Shown here one piece after another: positions 27,426 through 36,700 of a stretch of DNA of 64,000 nucleotides; within the stretch, counting starts at the first letter, position 1, and each line of letters opens with the position of its first letter. Source of the DNA: OLB16 sp964422415 (GTDB taxonomy: Bacteria > Hinthialibacterota > Hinthialibacteria > OLB16); assembly GCA_964422415.1 (NCBI GenBank), contig CAYRBI010000013.1, positions 1 to 64,000 of the forward strand, read 5' to 3'. A program made the position numbers and the translations under genes. The notes below the pieces were generated by a model, which was not told the DNA's origin, made no database searches, and was given only the letters and a program-made list of their open reading frames with translations.

Positions 27426-28603
27426 GAGTCATCCTCATATTCCATGCCGTTGTTCTGGCTTGCCTACTGGAGCCCATTACGGCCATGCCTCTCGATGAGG
27501 CCTGCCAGTGGTTGGAGGCACAGGCAATTCGTGCTGCCAGCGGTTCCGTTCTTATAGCCAACAATGGAGTCCGTATTTATACCCCCGACGGATCAGCTCA
27601 CTATCAAGCCCTCTGGACTCGCGACTTCTTTTATACCCTTGAGGGGTGTCCCCGTGCTGTTCCTCTTGAGGAGGCGGAGGCGGGGTTTAGATACCTTCTG
27701 GCAGGCCAACGCGAGGATGGCGCCATGCCGGACCGCGTCCAAGCTGATGGGCTGGCGGTCTATCTTCCGGGGGGAGTTGGGAATGGGATTGGGAAACTGC
27801 CTGCCACCGATAATCCCGCCTTTATGGTCAAGATCGCCGAACTCCTCTGTGAATGGCGTGGCCACTATGACCTCTATCGTGCCTGCCGTGAAGCGCTCGC
27901 CAAGGGACTCGAGTTCCCCAGAAAAAGTGCATCGGGGCTCCTTTGGATCGATCCCGCCGAACCTCACTCATCCTATGGTTTTTACGACGCCATCTCTTTG
28001 ACAGGTGAACTGTTCTTTACCTCGGTGCTCCAATGGGATGCCTACCGGGCCATGGCTCGTATGGACATGAAAACGGATCATGAGGATTCCGCAAAGGAGT
28101 ACTCTGTCCGGGCAGACACTTTACGAAAAGCACTGCAAAGTTTCTGGGATACTCAGGCGGGGATGTTCCGTGCGGCGACAGTGGACTGTAATCAGATTGA
28201 TATCTGGGGATCGGCTTACGCAGTCTACACGGGCCTGGCGGATAACCAGCAAGCGGACCAGATTGCCCGGTACCTTATTGCCCATCACACGGACCTCATG
28301 CAGCGTGGACAATTACGCCAATGCGCCCCTGGCGAGTATTGGCAAAGATCATTGGTTCCCAAGGATCAATACCAAAATGGTGGCCACTGGGCCACACCCT
28401 TCGGATGGTGGTTTGTAACCATCCACCGGATCGATCCCGAGCTTGCCAAACGGACCTTCCTGGAGCTGATCGAGGACTTCCACACGCACGGGATCAACGA
28501 ATGGATCTTGGGTGAGAAATCGGCTGTCCCGGACTATGTCGCCAGTGCCTGCCAACCCTTGGCTGGGTTGCGGCGTTGTGGTTATTATCAATCCTTGCCA
28601 TGA
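27422..28603 (+). CDS. exported six-hairpin glycosidase-like protein
   Basis: 393 residues with a signal peptide (ILIFHAVVLACLLEPITA). The mature part has the pattern of (alpha/alpha)6 barrels: ALWTRDFFYTLEG at about 61-73, then GQREDGAMPDRVQ, NPAFMVKIAELL, GFYDAISLTGE, and DQYQNGGHWATPFGWW. The W-x-RD and NGGHW-like elements recall glycogen-debranching and GH63/GH37-like families, so a glycosidase acting outside the cytoplasm is likely. The start is TTG at 27422, overlapping the preceding TGA; no other start would keep the signal peptide. The stop overlaps the next gene's ATG at 28600. Confidence 0.75.
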   Translation: MRVILIFHAVVLACLLEPITAMPLDEACQWLEAQAIRAASGSVLIANNGVRIYTPDGSAHYQALWTRDFFYTLEGCPRAVPLEEAEAGFRYLLAGQREDGAMPDRVQADGLAVYLPGGVGNGIGKLPATDNPAFMVKIAELLCEWRGHYDLYRACREALAKGLEFPRKSASGLLWIDPAEPHSSYGFYDAISLTGELFFTSVLQWDAYRAMARMDMKTDHEDSAKEYSVRADTLRKALQSFWDTQAGMFRAATVDCNQIDIWGSAYAVYTGLADNQQADQIARYLIAHHTDLMQRGQLRQCAPGEYWQRSLVPKDQYQNGGHWATPFGWWFVTIHRIDPELAKRTFLELIEDFHTHGINEWILGEKSAVPDYVASACQPLAGLRRCGYYQSLP

Positions 28604-29139
28604 ATCCGGTCTCCCGGGTGACCGATCTCTTCGGGTGCTACCTCCATTGGGTAGACAGCCATGCGGTTCCCATCGATCCTGACTGGGGAATGGCTGCACG
28701 AGTCTGGGTGGATCCGCGTTGGTCCTTTCTCTGCCTCCTCTTCCTTGTGGGGATCATCCTGCATCCTCCCGAAGGTATGCCATTCCGTTTCTGCCTTTTC
28801 CATCTGATGTCCGGAATCGACTGTCCCGGTTGCGGAATGACACGAGCGCTCAGCCATTTAGCTCACGGACAAGCAGCTGCCGCTCTGCACTTGCATCCAT
28901 TCTCACCGCTTATATTATTCTACCTCATCATCCAATCCATCTCTCCTTTTTTGACCCCGGAAGTCAGGATCCGTGTAGCGGAGGGACTTACCCGGCATGG
29001 GTCTGAAGTGGGAATCCTTTTCTGGACTCTAACCGGATTATTCATGCTCTATGGATTGGGACGGGCCTCGCTACAATTTGTGATGCAAGGGGGGCCTTTG
29101 ACTATCCAGGGAGCTCCATCTTTCCGAATGGGGTGGTAG
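28600..29139 (+). CDS. DUF2752 membrane protein
   Basis: 179-residue inner-membrane protein. The signature SGIDCPGCGMTRAL near residue 75-88 defines the DUF2752 family; its cysteines may bind a metal, but the role is unknown. Hydrophobic segments are FLCLLFLVGIILH, SPLILFYLIIQSI and ILFWTLTGLFMLYG. The ATG at 28600 forms an ATGA overlap with the preceding stop, which I prefer to an upstream TTG at 28576. It sits between an exported glycosidase and lptB in an apparent operon. Confidence 0.85.
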   Translation: MNPVSRVTDLFGCYLHWVDSHAVPIDPDWGMAARVWVDPRWSFLCLLFLVGIILHPPEGMPFRFCLFHLMSGIDCPGCGMTRALSHLAHGQAAAALHLHPFSPLILFYLIIQSISPFLTPEVRIRVAEGLTRHGSEVGILFWTLTGLFMLYGLGRASLQFVMQGGPLTIQGAPSFRMGW

Positions 29140-29184
29140 GCATTAGCATCACGGAATCCTGATGAATTGGTTTCTTGGTATCCC

Positions 29185-29955
29185 ATGAGTATTTTACAAG
29201 CAACAAATGTCTGTAAGTCCTACAAGGGCAAGCAAGTGGTCAACGATGTTTCGGTGGAGGTTGGCCCGGGCGAGATCGTCGGTCTGTTGGGCCCGAACGG
29301 AGCAGGGAAGACCACTACCTTCCGCATGATCGTGGGTCTCATCCGCCCCGATTCAGGGAAGATCACCATCGATGGAAAGAACATCAGCCGCTGGCCGATG
29401 TACAAACGCTGCCGGGCGGGATTGGGATACCTCTCCCAGGAGCCCTCGATATTCCGTGGCTTGACTGTCCGCCAGAATGTCCGGGCGGTTCTGCAAGTCC
29501 GTGGCATTCGTGGTTATTATGCCAACCAGCGGACCAATGAGCTCCTCGAACAACTGGGGATCGAACACCTTTCAGACCAATTGGCCCATAGTCTTTCAGG
29601 AGGTGAGAAACGCCGCTTGGAGATGGCCCGTGCGATGGCCAGTGAGCCATCTTTCATCCTCCTGGATGAGCCTTTCGCGGGCGTGGATCCCATCGCCGTA
29701 GAAGACATCCAAGGCCGGATCAAGGACCTTCGTGATCAAGTAGGGATCGGAATCCTGGTAACCGACCATACAGTCCGTGAGACATTAGCGGTTACTGACC
29801 GGGCCTACATTATCAGCGGGGGGAAAATCGGGGCCGCTGGACGCCCCAGCGAGTTGATCAACAACGAGTGGGTGAGACAGATCTATCTCGGTGAGAAGTT
29901 TTATATGAATCTCCCCTCCGAGGATGAGGAGGAGACCTCGGACGTGGACTCATGA
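29185..29955 (+). CDS. lptB: LptB-type ABC transporter ATPase (LPS export)
   Basis: 256-residue cytoplasmic ATPase. Walker A GPNGAGKTTT lies at about 37-45, the LptB-typical GYLSQEPSIFRGLTV follows, then the signature LSGGEKRRLEMARA near 138 and Walker B FILLDEPFAGVDP. In known systems LptB2 drives LptFG to pull lipopolysaccharide from the inner membrane. Its usual neighbours lptA and lptC are missing; instead it lies between a DUF2752 gene and a secreted protein gene whose ATG overlaps its TGA at 29952-29955. The ATG at 29185 fits the family start better than a TTG at 29167. Confidence 0.92.
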   Translation: MSILQATNVCKSYKGKQVVNDVSVEVGPGEIVGLLGPNGAGKTTTFRMIVGLIRPDSGKITIDGKNISRWPMYKRCRAGLGYLSQEPSIFRGLTVRQNVRAVLQVRGIRGYYANQRTNELLEQLGIEHLSDQLAHSLSGGEKRRLEMARAMASEPSFILLDEPFAGVDPIAVEDIQGRIKDLRDQVGIGILVTDHTVRETLAVTDRAYIISGGKIGAAGRPSELINNEWVRQIYLGEKFYMNLPSEDEEETSDVDS

Positions 29956-31715
29956 AATCCATTTCCTTGTTGCTTTTCCCCGTTTTTATGGGTTTATCCC
30001 TCACATGTTCCCAGGCGGAGGTGCCCACCATGCCTTGTGAAATCCAGGTTTACACGATCGCCAATCAGGTGGATCAATTTCTCTCAACTTCCCAGTCCCG
30101 CGAGACGGTACTGGCAAGGTTGAAGGAGTTGGGGGTCAGCAAGATTTACCTTGAATCCGTACGCTCCGGATACAAAGCAAAGGCAGAAAATGTAATCGCG
30201 AGCCGTGACTTCTTCCGCGGGAAGGACTTCGCCGTCTCGGCAGGCGTGGCCACCCTTCCTGGGGTGGAATATGGAACTGGTAGCAATGGCTCTGAATACG
30301 CCATGAACTACGAAGCGCCCAATACACGCGCGGCCCTTCAAGAGACCTTCGAGTTCTGCGCCAAGCATTTTGACGAAATCATGGTAGATGATTTCCTCAT
30401 GACCGATGATGCGAGCGAGGTTTCGCAAACGGCACGAGGGAACCGTAGCTGGTCTGAATACCGTCTTGGTCTGATGACCACCATCGCACGTGATGTCCTG
30501 GTTGGACCCGCCAAGAAGGTGAATCCCAAAGTCAAGGTTATCATCAAGTATCCACAGTGGTATGACCGTTTTCATGTCTATGGTTACAATGTAATGAGCG
30601 GTCCCGAGGTGTTTGATTCAGTATGGGTGGGGACTGAAACACGTAACCCAGAGACTGAGCGGTTTGGGTATGTGCAACCCACCGAGGGTTTCATCAATTT
30701 CTCATGGCTAACCTCTCTCGGTAAAGGCAAGGTGCAAGGGGCCTGGTTCGATGCCCTTGATTGTCATTCCGAAGTCTTCCTCATGCAGGGTTATCAGAGT
30801 GTCCTAGCGGGCGCGCGCAAGATTGTCCTTTTCAACCTCGCGGACCTGATGGAATCCAATCCTGTGCTCAAACCCTTCTGGCAACGATTGGATGCCCTGG
30901 AGGATCTAGCCCGGTCAGTTGATGGCCGCAAGCCTGTGGGATTGTGCGCATACAAACCTCCGCACAGTGATCCGGGCCGGGATTCCTATCTCTTCGATTA
31001 CTTGGTCACGCTGGGACTGCCCATCGAGATGACTGGTATCGCCCCCGAAAAACCCAAAGCGGTCCTCCTTTCCTCGCACGCTGCTTCCGATCCGGAGACC
31101 GCCAACCGGATGAGTGGCTGGCTCAATTCGGGAGCCACTGTGGTTGTAACCCCTGGATTCCTGGAGAAGGCTGGCTCCAAGTTGCCAAAGGAGTTGTTGG
31201 GGGGATACGCCTCCCTCTCTCCGCCTCTTCAGGAGATTCAAGTAGAGACTCTTACGGTTCAAGGTCAGAGTGTCCAAGCCGCATCCCCTCTTTCCTTCCT
31301 GAACCTTCCCCCTACCTCCGGTTGGACTGTGATGGCCTCTTGCCAGCATGAAGGCCAGGAGATCCCCATCCTGGCGGTGAAGAATGGTCTCTCGGGAGGC
31401 AAGGTCGTCTTCCTCAATACCTCCACTTTTGCGGAGGATGTGTTTGACAAGCAGGAGCTCTTCCTCGCACCCAAACAGTTGGCGATTCCGCATTGGCCGA
31501 GGGAGCTCTCCAATGTACTCCGTGAACAGATTCCTTTGCCGGTCCCAATCCGTGTGGATGCGGCTCCACCCTTTGGGCTTTACCTTTATGGTACGGACAC
31601 GCTCGCACTGGCGAACTTCCAACCAGATGATCTACCGGTGAAGATCTGGATTGGAAATGCGGAGCCGGTCGAGATGGTTGTTCCTGCATGGGAAGTGATA
31701 ACCAAGCCATTCTGA
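29952..31715 (+). CDS. secreted TIM-barrel-like protein with C-terminal amidotransferase-like domain
   Basis: 587 residues with a signal peptide (LLLFPVFMGLSLTCSQA). The first two thirds look like a glycosidase-type barrel: LGVSKIYLESVRSGY, then FDEIMVDDFLMTDD (an acidic strand end typical of a catalytic site) and KVKVIIKYPQWYDR. From about residue 340 a class-I glutamine-amidotransferase-like beta-galactosidase trimerisation type domain follows (KAVLLSSHAASDPETA, GATVVVTPGF, GGKVVFLNTSTF), and then a short beta domain. No exact family is recognised. It overlaps lptB by four bases, so it probably ends this operon. A hairpin follows the stop. Confidence 0.72.
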   Translation: MKSISLLLFPVFMGLSLTCSQAEVPTMPCEIQVYTIANQVDQFLSTSQSRETVLARLKELGVSKIYLESVRSGYKAKAENVIASRDFFRGKDFAVSAGVATLPGVEYGTGSNGSEYAMNYEAPNTRAALQETFEFCAKHFDEIMVDDFLMTDDASEVSQTARGNRSWSEYRLGLMTTIARDVLVGPAKKVNPKVKVIIKYPQWYDRFHVYGYNVMSGPEVFDSVWVGTETRNPETERFGYVQPTEGFINFSWLTSLGKGKVQGAWFDALDCHSEVFLMQGYQSVLAGARKIVLFNLADLMESNPVLKPFWQRLDALEDLARSVDGRKPVGLCAYKPPHSDPGRDSYLFDYLVTLGLPIEMTGIAPEKPKAVLLSSHAASDPETANRMSGWLNSGATVVVTPGFLEKAGSKLPKELLGGYASLSPPLQEIQVETLTVQGQSVQAASPLSFLNLPPTSGWTVMASCQHEGQEIPILAVKNGLSGGKVVFLNTSTFAEDVFDKQELFLAPKQLAIPHWPRELSNVLREQIPLPVPIRVDAAPPFGLYLYGTDTLALANFQPDDLPVKIWIGNAEPVEMVVPAWEVITKPF

Positions 31716-31722
31716 ACGATGG

Positions 31723-31740
31723 AGTCCGCTTGAGCGGACT
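31723..31740 (+). terminator. hairpin between the secreted-protein gene and purD
   Basis: A perfect 7-bp stem, AGTCCGC (31723-31729) with GCGGACT (31734-31740), around a TTGA loop, 8 bases past the stop. It is followed by TTGATAAATTT, which is weakly T-rich. It could separate the lptB operon from purD. Confidence 0.45.
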
Positions 31741-31796
31741 TTGATAAATTTAACCCAACGTCCCGGCATGGGGACGGCTGTATTCTGGAGGTTTTC

Positions 31797-33083
31797 ATGA
31801 AGGTCCTGGTGATTGGGAGTGGGGGTAGGGAACATGCTCTGGCGTGGAAGCTCGCCCAGAGCCCAGACGCGGAGAAGATCTACATCGCTCCCGGCAACGC
31901 TGGCACCTCTGAAGTGGGTGAGAATATAAACATTGGCGTGGATGACCTTCAAGGTCTTCTCCGCTTTGCACACGATAGTCAGATCAGGCTGACCGTGGTG
32001 GGGCCCGAAGCGCCTTTGGTAGCGGGGATTGTGGACCTATTCGAATCTGAGGGACTGGCCATCTTCGGTCCCTCCCAGAAGGCCGCGCAGCTCGAGGGTT
32101 CCAAGGACTTCGCCAAAACCTTTATGCAGGAGTTTGGCATCCCCACCGCTGCATCCCTAACCTTCGAATCACTCGCTCCAGCCCTGGCTTATGTCGAAAC
32201 CCATGGAGTTCCTCTTGTCATCAAGGCGGATGGACTTGCCGCTGGCAAGGGAGTCACCGTGGCCACGGATCTCAAGACCGCACGCCATGCCCTCAAAGAG
32301 TGTTTTGAAGACAAGGTTTTCGGAACCGCGGGAGCACGGGTGGTAATCGAGGATTTCCTTGATGGTGAGGAGGTCTCCGTCCTGGCCGTCTGCGATGGAA
32401 TCCGGTTCCTGGCACTGCCTCCCTCACAAGATCACAAACGCCTGCTCGATGGCGATGTGGGCCCTAACACCGGTGGTATGGGCGCTTATTGTCCAGCCCC
32501 GGTACTGACACCAGACCTGCAAAGATTCGTCGACTCTAAAGTGTTGAAGCCCACCCTGGAGGGGATGGCCCAGCGCGGCACACCCTACAAGGGGGTACTG
32601 TATGCCGGGATGATCCTCACCCAAGATGGTCCCAAGGTGCTTGAGTTCAATTGCCGGATGGGCGATCCAGAAACACAGGCGGTACTTCCTGTTGTCCAAA
32701 ATGACTTGCTGAAGTTATTCCTCGATGCCTCTACGGGAAGACTGGACCCGGCCACTGTGATCCATGTGGATCCGCGCCCAGCGGTTTGTGTGGTCATGGC
32801 CTCCGAGGGATATCCAGGTTCCTACCCCAAGGGCCGTCCCATCTCTGGACTGGCAGATTCCAAAACATGTTTGGATTACGTGGTTTTCCATGCGGGAACT
32901 AAGGCTGGCGAGGATGGCACAATCCTGACTGCGGGAGGACGGGTTCTGGGCGTGGTGGGACGCGGTGGTGACATCTCTCAGGCTATTGGGTCTGCCTATG
33001 CCTCGGTTGCAGGGATAACCTTTGAGGGTGCCCAGTACCGGCGGGATATCGGCAAACACGCGGTCACTCCTTCTTCGCGGTGA
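31797..33083 (+). CDS. purD: phosphoribosylamine-glycine ligase
   Basis: GARS, the second step of de novo purine synthesis: joins glycine to 5-phosphoribosylamine with ATP. The 428-residue length is standard. It begins KVLVIGSGGREHALAWKL, then shows VGPEAPLVAGI, the ATP-grasp part (GVPLVIKADGLAAGKGV, GEEVSVLAVCDG, VGPNTGGMGAYCP) and the metal site in EFNCRMGDPETQ. GGAGG lies 6 bases before the ATG. The last 20 bases overlap, tail to tail, with the converging glycosyltransferase gene. Confidence 0.97.
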   Translation: MKVLVIGSGGREHALAWKLAQSPDAEKIYIAPGNAGTSEVGENINIGVDDLQGLLRFAHDSQIRLTVVGPEAPLVAGIVDLFESEGLAIFGPSQKAAQLEGSKDFAKTFMQEFGIPTAASLTFESLAPALAYVETHGVPLVIKADGLAAGKGVTVATDLKTARHALKECFEDKVFGTAGARVVIEDFLDGEEVSVLAVCDGIRFLALPPSQDHKRLLDGDVGPNTGGMGAYCPAPVLTPDLQRFVDSKVLKPTLEGMAQRGTPYKGVLYAGMILTQDGPKVLEFNCRMGDPETQAVLPVVQNDLLKLFLDASTGRLDPATVIHVDPRPAVCVVMASEGYPGSYPKGRPISGLADSKTCLDYVVFHAGTKAGEDGTILTAGGRVLGVVGRGGDISQAIGSAYASVAGITFEGAQYRRDIGKHAVTPSSR

Positions 33084-33786
33084 TCTGCGAAAGAGGCGCC
33101 AGGCGGCAGTGGATCAGGGTTTTGAGCGCGGTGAAGAAGTCTGGCCAACCGATCTTCTTGCCCTCCCACACTGTCCGTGCTCGAAAATGGACTGGAACCT
33201 CCTTTATGGAGTAACCCAGACGGAGCACTTTGGCGGTTACCTCTGGACAGAATTCGAAACCCTCACAGCAAAGATCGATCCGGTCGAGTACCTCGCGGCG
33301 GAAGGCCTTGTAGGCGGTCGCCTCATCACTCAACCGCACCCAGAACAACCAGGAGACGATCTTCGCCAGGAGCCAGTTGGCAACCCGGTTGGGGATGGCC
33401 ATGCGTTCCAATCCCCCCAGGAAACGTGATCCGAAACAGACCTCTGTCTCTTCTTGCACGATGGGATCTACAACCTGGGGGATATCTTCGGGGTCATACT
33501 CCAGATCGGCATCCTGGACGATAACAATCTCACCTGTCGCAATGGCCAGTCCGGTCCGGATCGCGAAACCCTTGCCGTGGTTCCTCTCATGGAAGATCAC
33601 CGTGGTATCCGGGCGTGACCGGTATTGTTCCAGGATCTGGCGGGTTCCATCGCTGGAGAAATCATCCACCAGGATGATCTCCTTGGGTGTGTATGGGACA
33701 GTAAAAACACGTCCCAGAACCTCCTCGAGCTGCGGCTCCTCATTGTAGATTGGAATGATGATCGAGAGCCGTGGAGTGTTGGCCAT
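33064..33786 (-). CDS. family 2 glycosyltransferase (dolichol-phosphate-mannose-synthase-like)
   Basis: 240-residue soluble GT-A enzyme. It starts RLSIIIPIYNEE, continues IILVDDFSSDGT, and has the metal-binding DXD as IVQDADLEYDPEDI, then FGSRFLGG and the acceptor-side SDEATAYKAFRR, all typical of the DPM1/polyprenyl-phosphate sugar transferase group. There is no C-terminal membrane part. The ATG at 33786 lies 11 bases past the stop of the GH116-type gene, so they likely share a transcript. A longer in-frame reading to 34005 would only extend into that gene and is not used. The sugar acceptor is unknown, and polyprenyl phosphate is probable. Confidence 0.9.
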   Translation of the reverse strand: MANTPRLSIIIPIYNEEPQLEEVLGRVFTVPYTPKEIILVDDFSSDGTRQILEQYRSRPDTTVIFHERNHGKGFAIRTGLAIATGEIVIVQDADLEYDPEDIPQVVDPIVQEETEVCFGSRFLGGLERMAIPNRVANWLLAKIVSWLFWVRLSDEATAYKAFRREVLDRIDLCCEGFEFCPEVTAKVLRLGYSIKEVPVHFRARTVWEGKKIGWPDFFTALKTLIHCRLAPLSQITAKKE

Positions 33787-33797
33787 GGGTCCCTTTT

Positions 33798-36700
33798 TTA
33801 CACCGAGTATGCCATCTTGACCAGTAGGCGGTTCCCGGCGGAGAGGGTGACAGGTTGAGTAAGGCCGATGACAATCCGGCCCATATCGCTCTTCCAAGTC
33901 ACAGCAACCGCATCTTCTCCAAGATTCAACACAACATCCGTAACCTGCTTGGCCTCCTTGGGTAGGGAGAAGGAAAGCTGGCGAAGTGGCAATTGACCAT
34001 AGCACAGGAAGAGGGATTCACTCTGTGAGTTACCCTCGATCTTCTGCTCGAAGGAACCCCAACCTTGCGCGGTGGTAAAGAAGGAGGCATGGGCGGTGGT
34101 TCCCAGAAGTGGGTGAAAACCGAGCGACTGTCTGGGCCCATCATATATTTGGCCTTGGGCGGAGAGCAGTAAGGAGTAACTGCTCATCGCACGGGCATAA
34201 TGGTCGCCGCATTCGATTTCATCCCAGGGGTTGCCCACTCCCGATGGATGCGTTCCCTTGCGGAGGCGGCCATCCGACCGCTTGCGAACCTTGGTGACGA
34301 TATCGATAGACTTGTCTGTGAGTCCTTCGAACATCAGGTGACCGGCGACCTGGTATTCAATCCCGGTCCAGACTTCATCCACATACAGGGTTGGCACTTC
34401 AGGACGGCCACCATTTGGCCAGGTCCCAATCAACAAACCACTGTCATCGGGAGCGGCATAAACCCGTGGAACTTGCTTGTGGCCCTCCATCCGCTCACGC
34501 CAGTTGTATTTTAAGACTGCTTCCAAAGCGGCCTTAACCCGGTCTTCTGGAAGGACATATCCCAGATTGAGGATGTGTGCCCACCACTGGCCCACAACCT
34601 GGTCGGCGAAACACCCGGTCCCATAATTACGCCCTTTCAACTGGGTCAGGTCGCCGGGTTGGAAGTAATACTCCCCATTCCAACACTCCTCCGAGAGGCG
34701 GTTCTTTCCCTTCTCGAAGCGTTCACGGCACTGCTTGGCGTATCCCTCATCTCCCATGCGCAGGCTCATCTCCTCCATGGCACGCAGCGCGGCCAGATAC
34801 AGGGAACCGATGAAGGAATTGATCCCATACACGGCATCGTCATAGGTGTTGAACTGGCAATCGAGAATGATGCCTTCGCCATTGGGGTCGTGGTTCTTCC
34901 AGACAAACGTCATAGCTTTGCGCGCGTTGACCCACCACTTTCCAAGGAAAGCATCATCGGCGGAACGGCGGTATTCACGGTAGAGTTTGAGCAGTGTACC
35001 CAACTGGCCATCGAGAGCCTCGCCGCTGTTGCGCGGAGCGCTCAGGGGAAACGCCAGGCGGTGGTGAATCAGCCCTTCTTGGGTGAGTTGGATACCCAGA
35101 TCCTTGGTGCGCACCTCGCGTTCAAGATTTGGATACAGACAAGCCATGGTCTGGGCATAGTTGTAAACATGGGTGCAGTTCATCGGACAGCAGCCTTCCG
35201 AGACCGAAACCCCTTCCCAACCCGCGAAGGTCCCATCCTCAAGCCACATGCTGGTCTGGCTCTTGAGAATCGAGGCCTGAGAAGTCACGCAGTCGATGAG
35301 TGGAACCGGAAGAGTGGAGCGGTAGAAGGTGTCATGGAAGAGGTATGTGAGTCCCTCAACCTCCTCACGGTTACGCGCGAAGGTCTCAAACACATCCCTC
35401 GCATTCAAGAACAGGGTGTTGTACTTGTTCCCCACACGGTGGTCCGGATCGGCCACGCCCCCGATGAAGTGGTTGGGGAAGTACCATGAAATCGCGAAGG
35501 TGGCCTGGCTTTCCTCTCCCGGTTTGAGTGAGTAGGGAATCCGCAACGCACCCGCGAAGGATTCTCCTAACTGGGATTGCACGGATTGGAAAACACGCTT
35601 GGGAACTCCACCCTCGAGGAAAGTGAGAACATCCTTCGGATCGGTCCAGACAGGCAGGGCTTCAGCCTCACCGCTCAAACAACCCAAGGCCATATTTCCG
35701 AAGAAAGGAGACTCTTTAGGGGTACCCGTTCTGGGAGTAAACTTCACTCCAGTCAGGTAAGAGGCGACTCCCCCCAAGAGGGTATCCAAATCACCCGGGT
35801 GAACCTCATTCTGATCAAAGTTCAAGAAGACAACCTTCCCCTTGCCCAAAGAACTCACCACGGCGAGTGGGGATTCCAGTGTGGGGCCGGGAATGACTTC
35901 CGCTCCTTCTTTCAATTCCAGGTTCTTGAGAATCCCCAAGGGTAGGCCGTCCGTGAGTGGGAGTCTGGTGGACCGCTGGAGGTGATGCTGCCCTGTCCAG
36001 GATGCCTTGGGACCACCCTCCATGTTGATCTCCGTAGTTTTGAATGGAAGCAGTTCTCCAATCAGTTCCGCCTCTTCTGGGGTAAAGGCCATGGTCTCGT
36101 GGTCGGAAAGGCGGATGTCATCCACATTGATGTGCCCCCAGCCGCCTTTGCCTTCATCGACTATTTCAAGATGTCCTTTCTTACCCTTGAACTCGGAGAT
36201 ATCCCAGATCTTCCGGCGCAATTGTTCGCTGTTTACTCCCGCGGCACTCCGGACCACCGCCCCATCGACCACCAGACGGATCTCAGTGTCGGCGTTGTTG
36301 CCACCCCCCACCAGGAATTGGAGATAAGACTTGCAAAGATCCAATTCCGGGGAAACCAACTTGCCCAGCAGATCGTCATTGTCTTGATAGGAGTTCACAA
36401 GGCCGAGACCTATGAATCCTGTAACCGGATTCTGCTTGGAGAAGGTCCCTTTTGCTGGACCCCCGCCAAAGGCTTCGCCTTCTACTTTCCAACCTGGGGG
36501 ATACTGACCGCCCTCGAAGTCAGCGATCATCACGGTTTCATTCTCTGCCACACGCGGTTTGAGGATCGCCTCCACCGCACTCCCCTTGCCACCCATGATG
36601 ACCAGATTAGTGCCCGCATTCACGGCCTTTGTCAGAGTGGTGATGGCCGATGGTTCTCCGCAGTTTGTGGGATCGACCTTCCCCATCCAGACCACATTGA

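Noticed and set aside
27015..28603. A toxin-antitoxin pair from the small gene overlapping the next
   Set aside because: The downstream gene is an exported glycosidase-like protein and the small one has no antitoxin fold.
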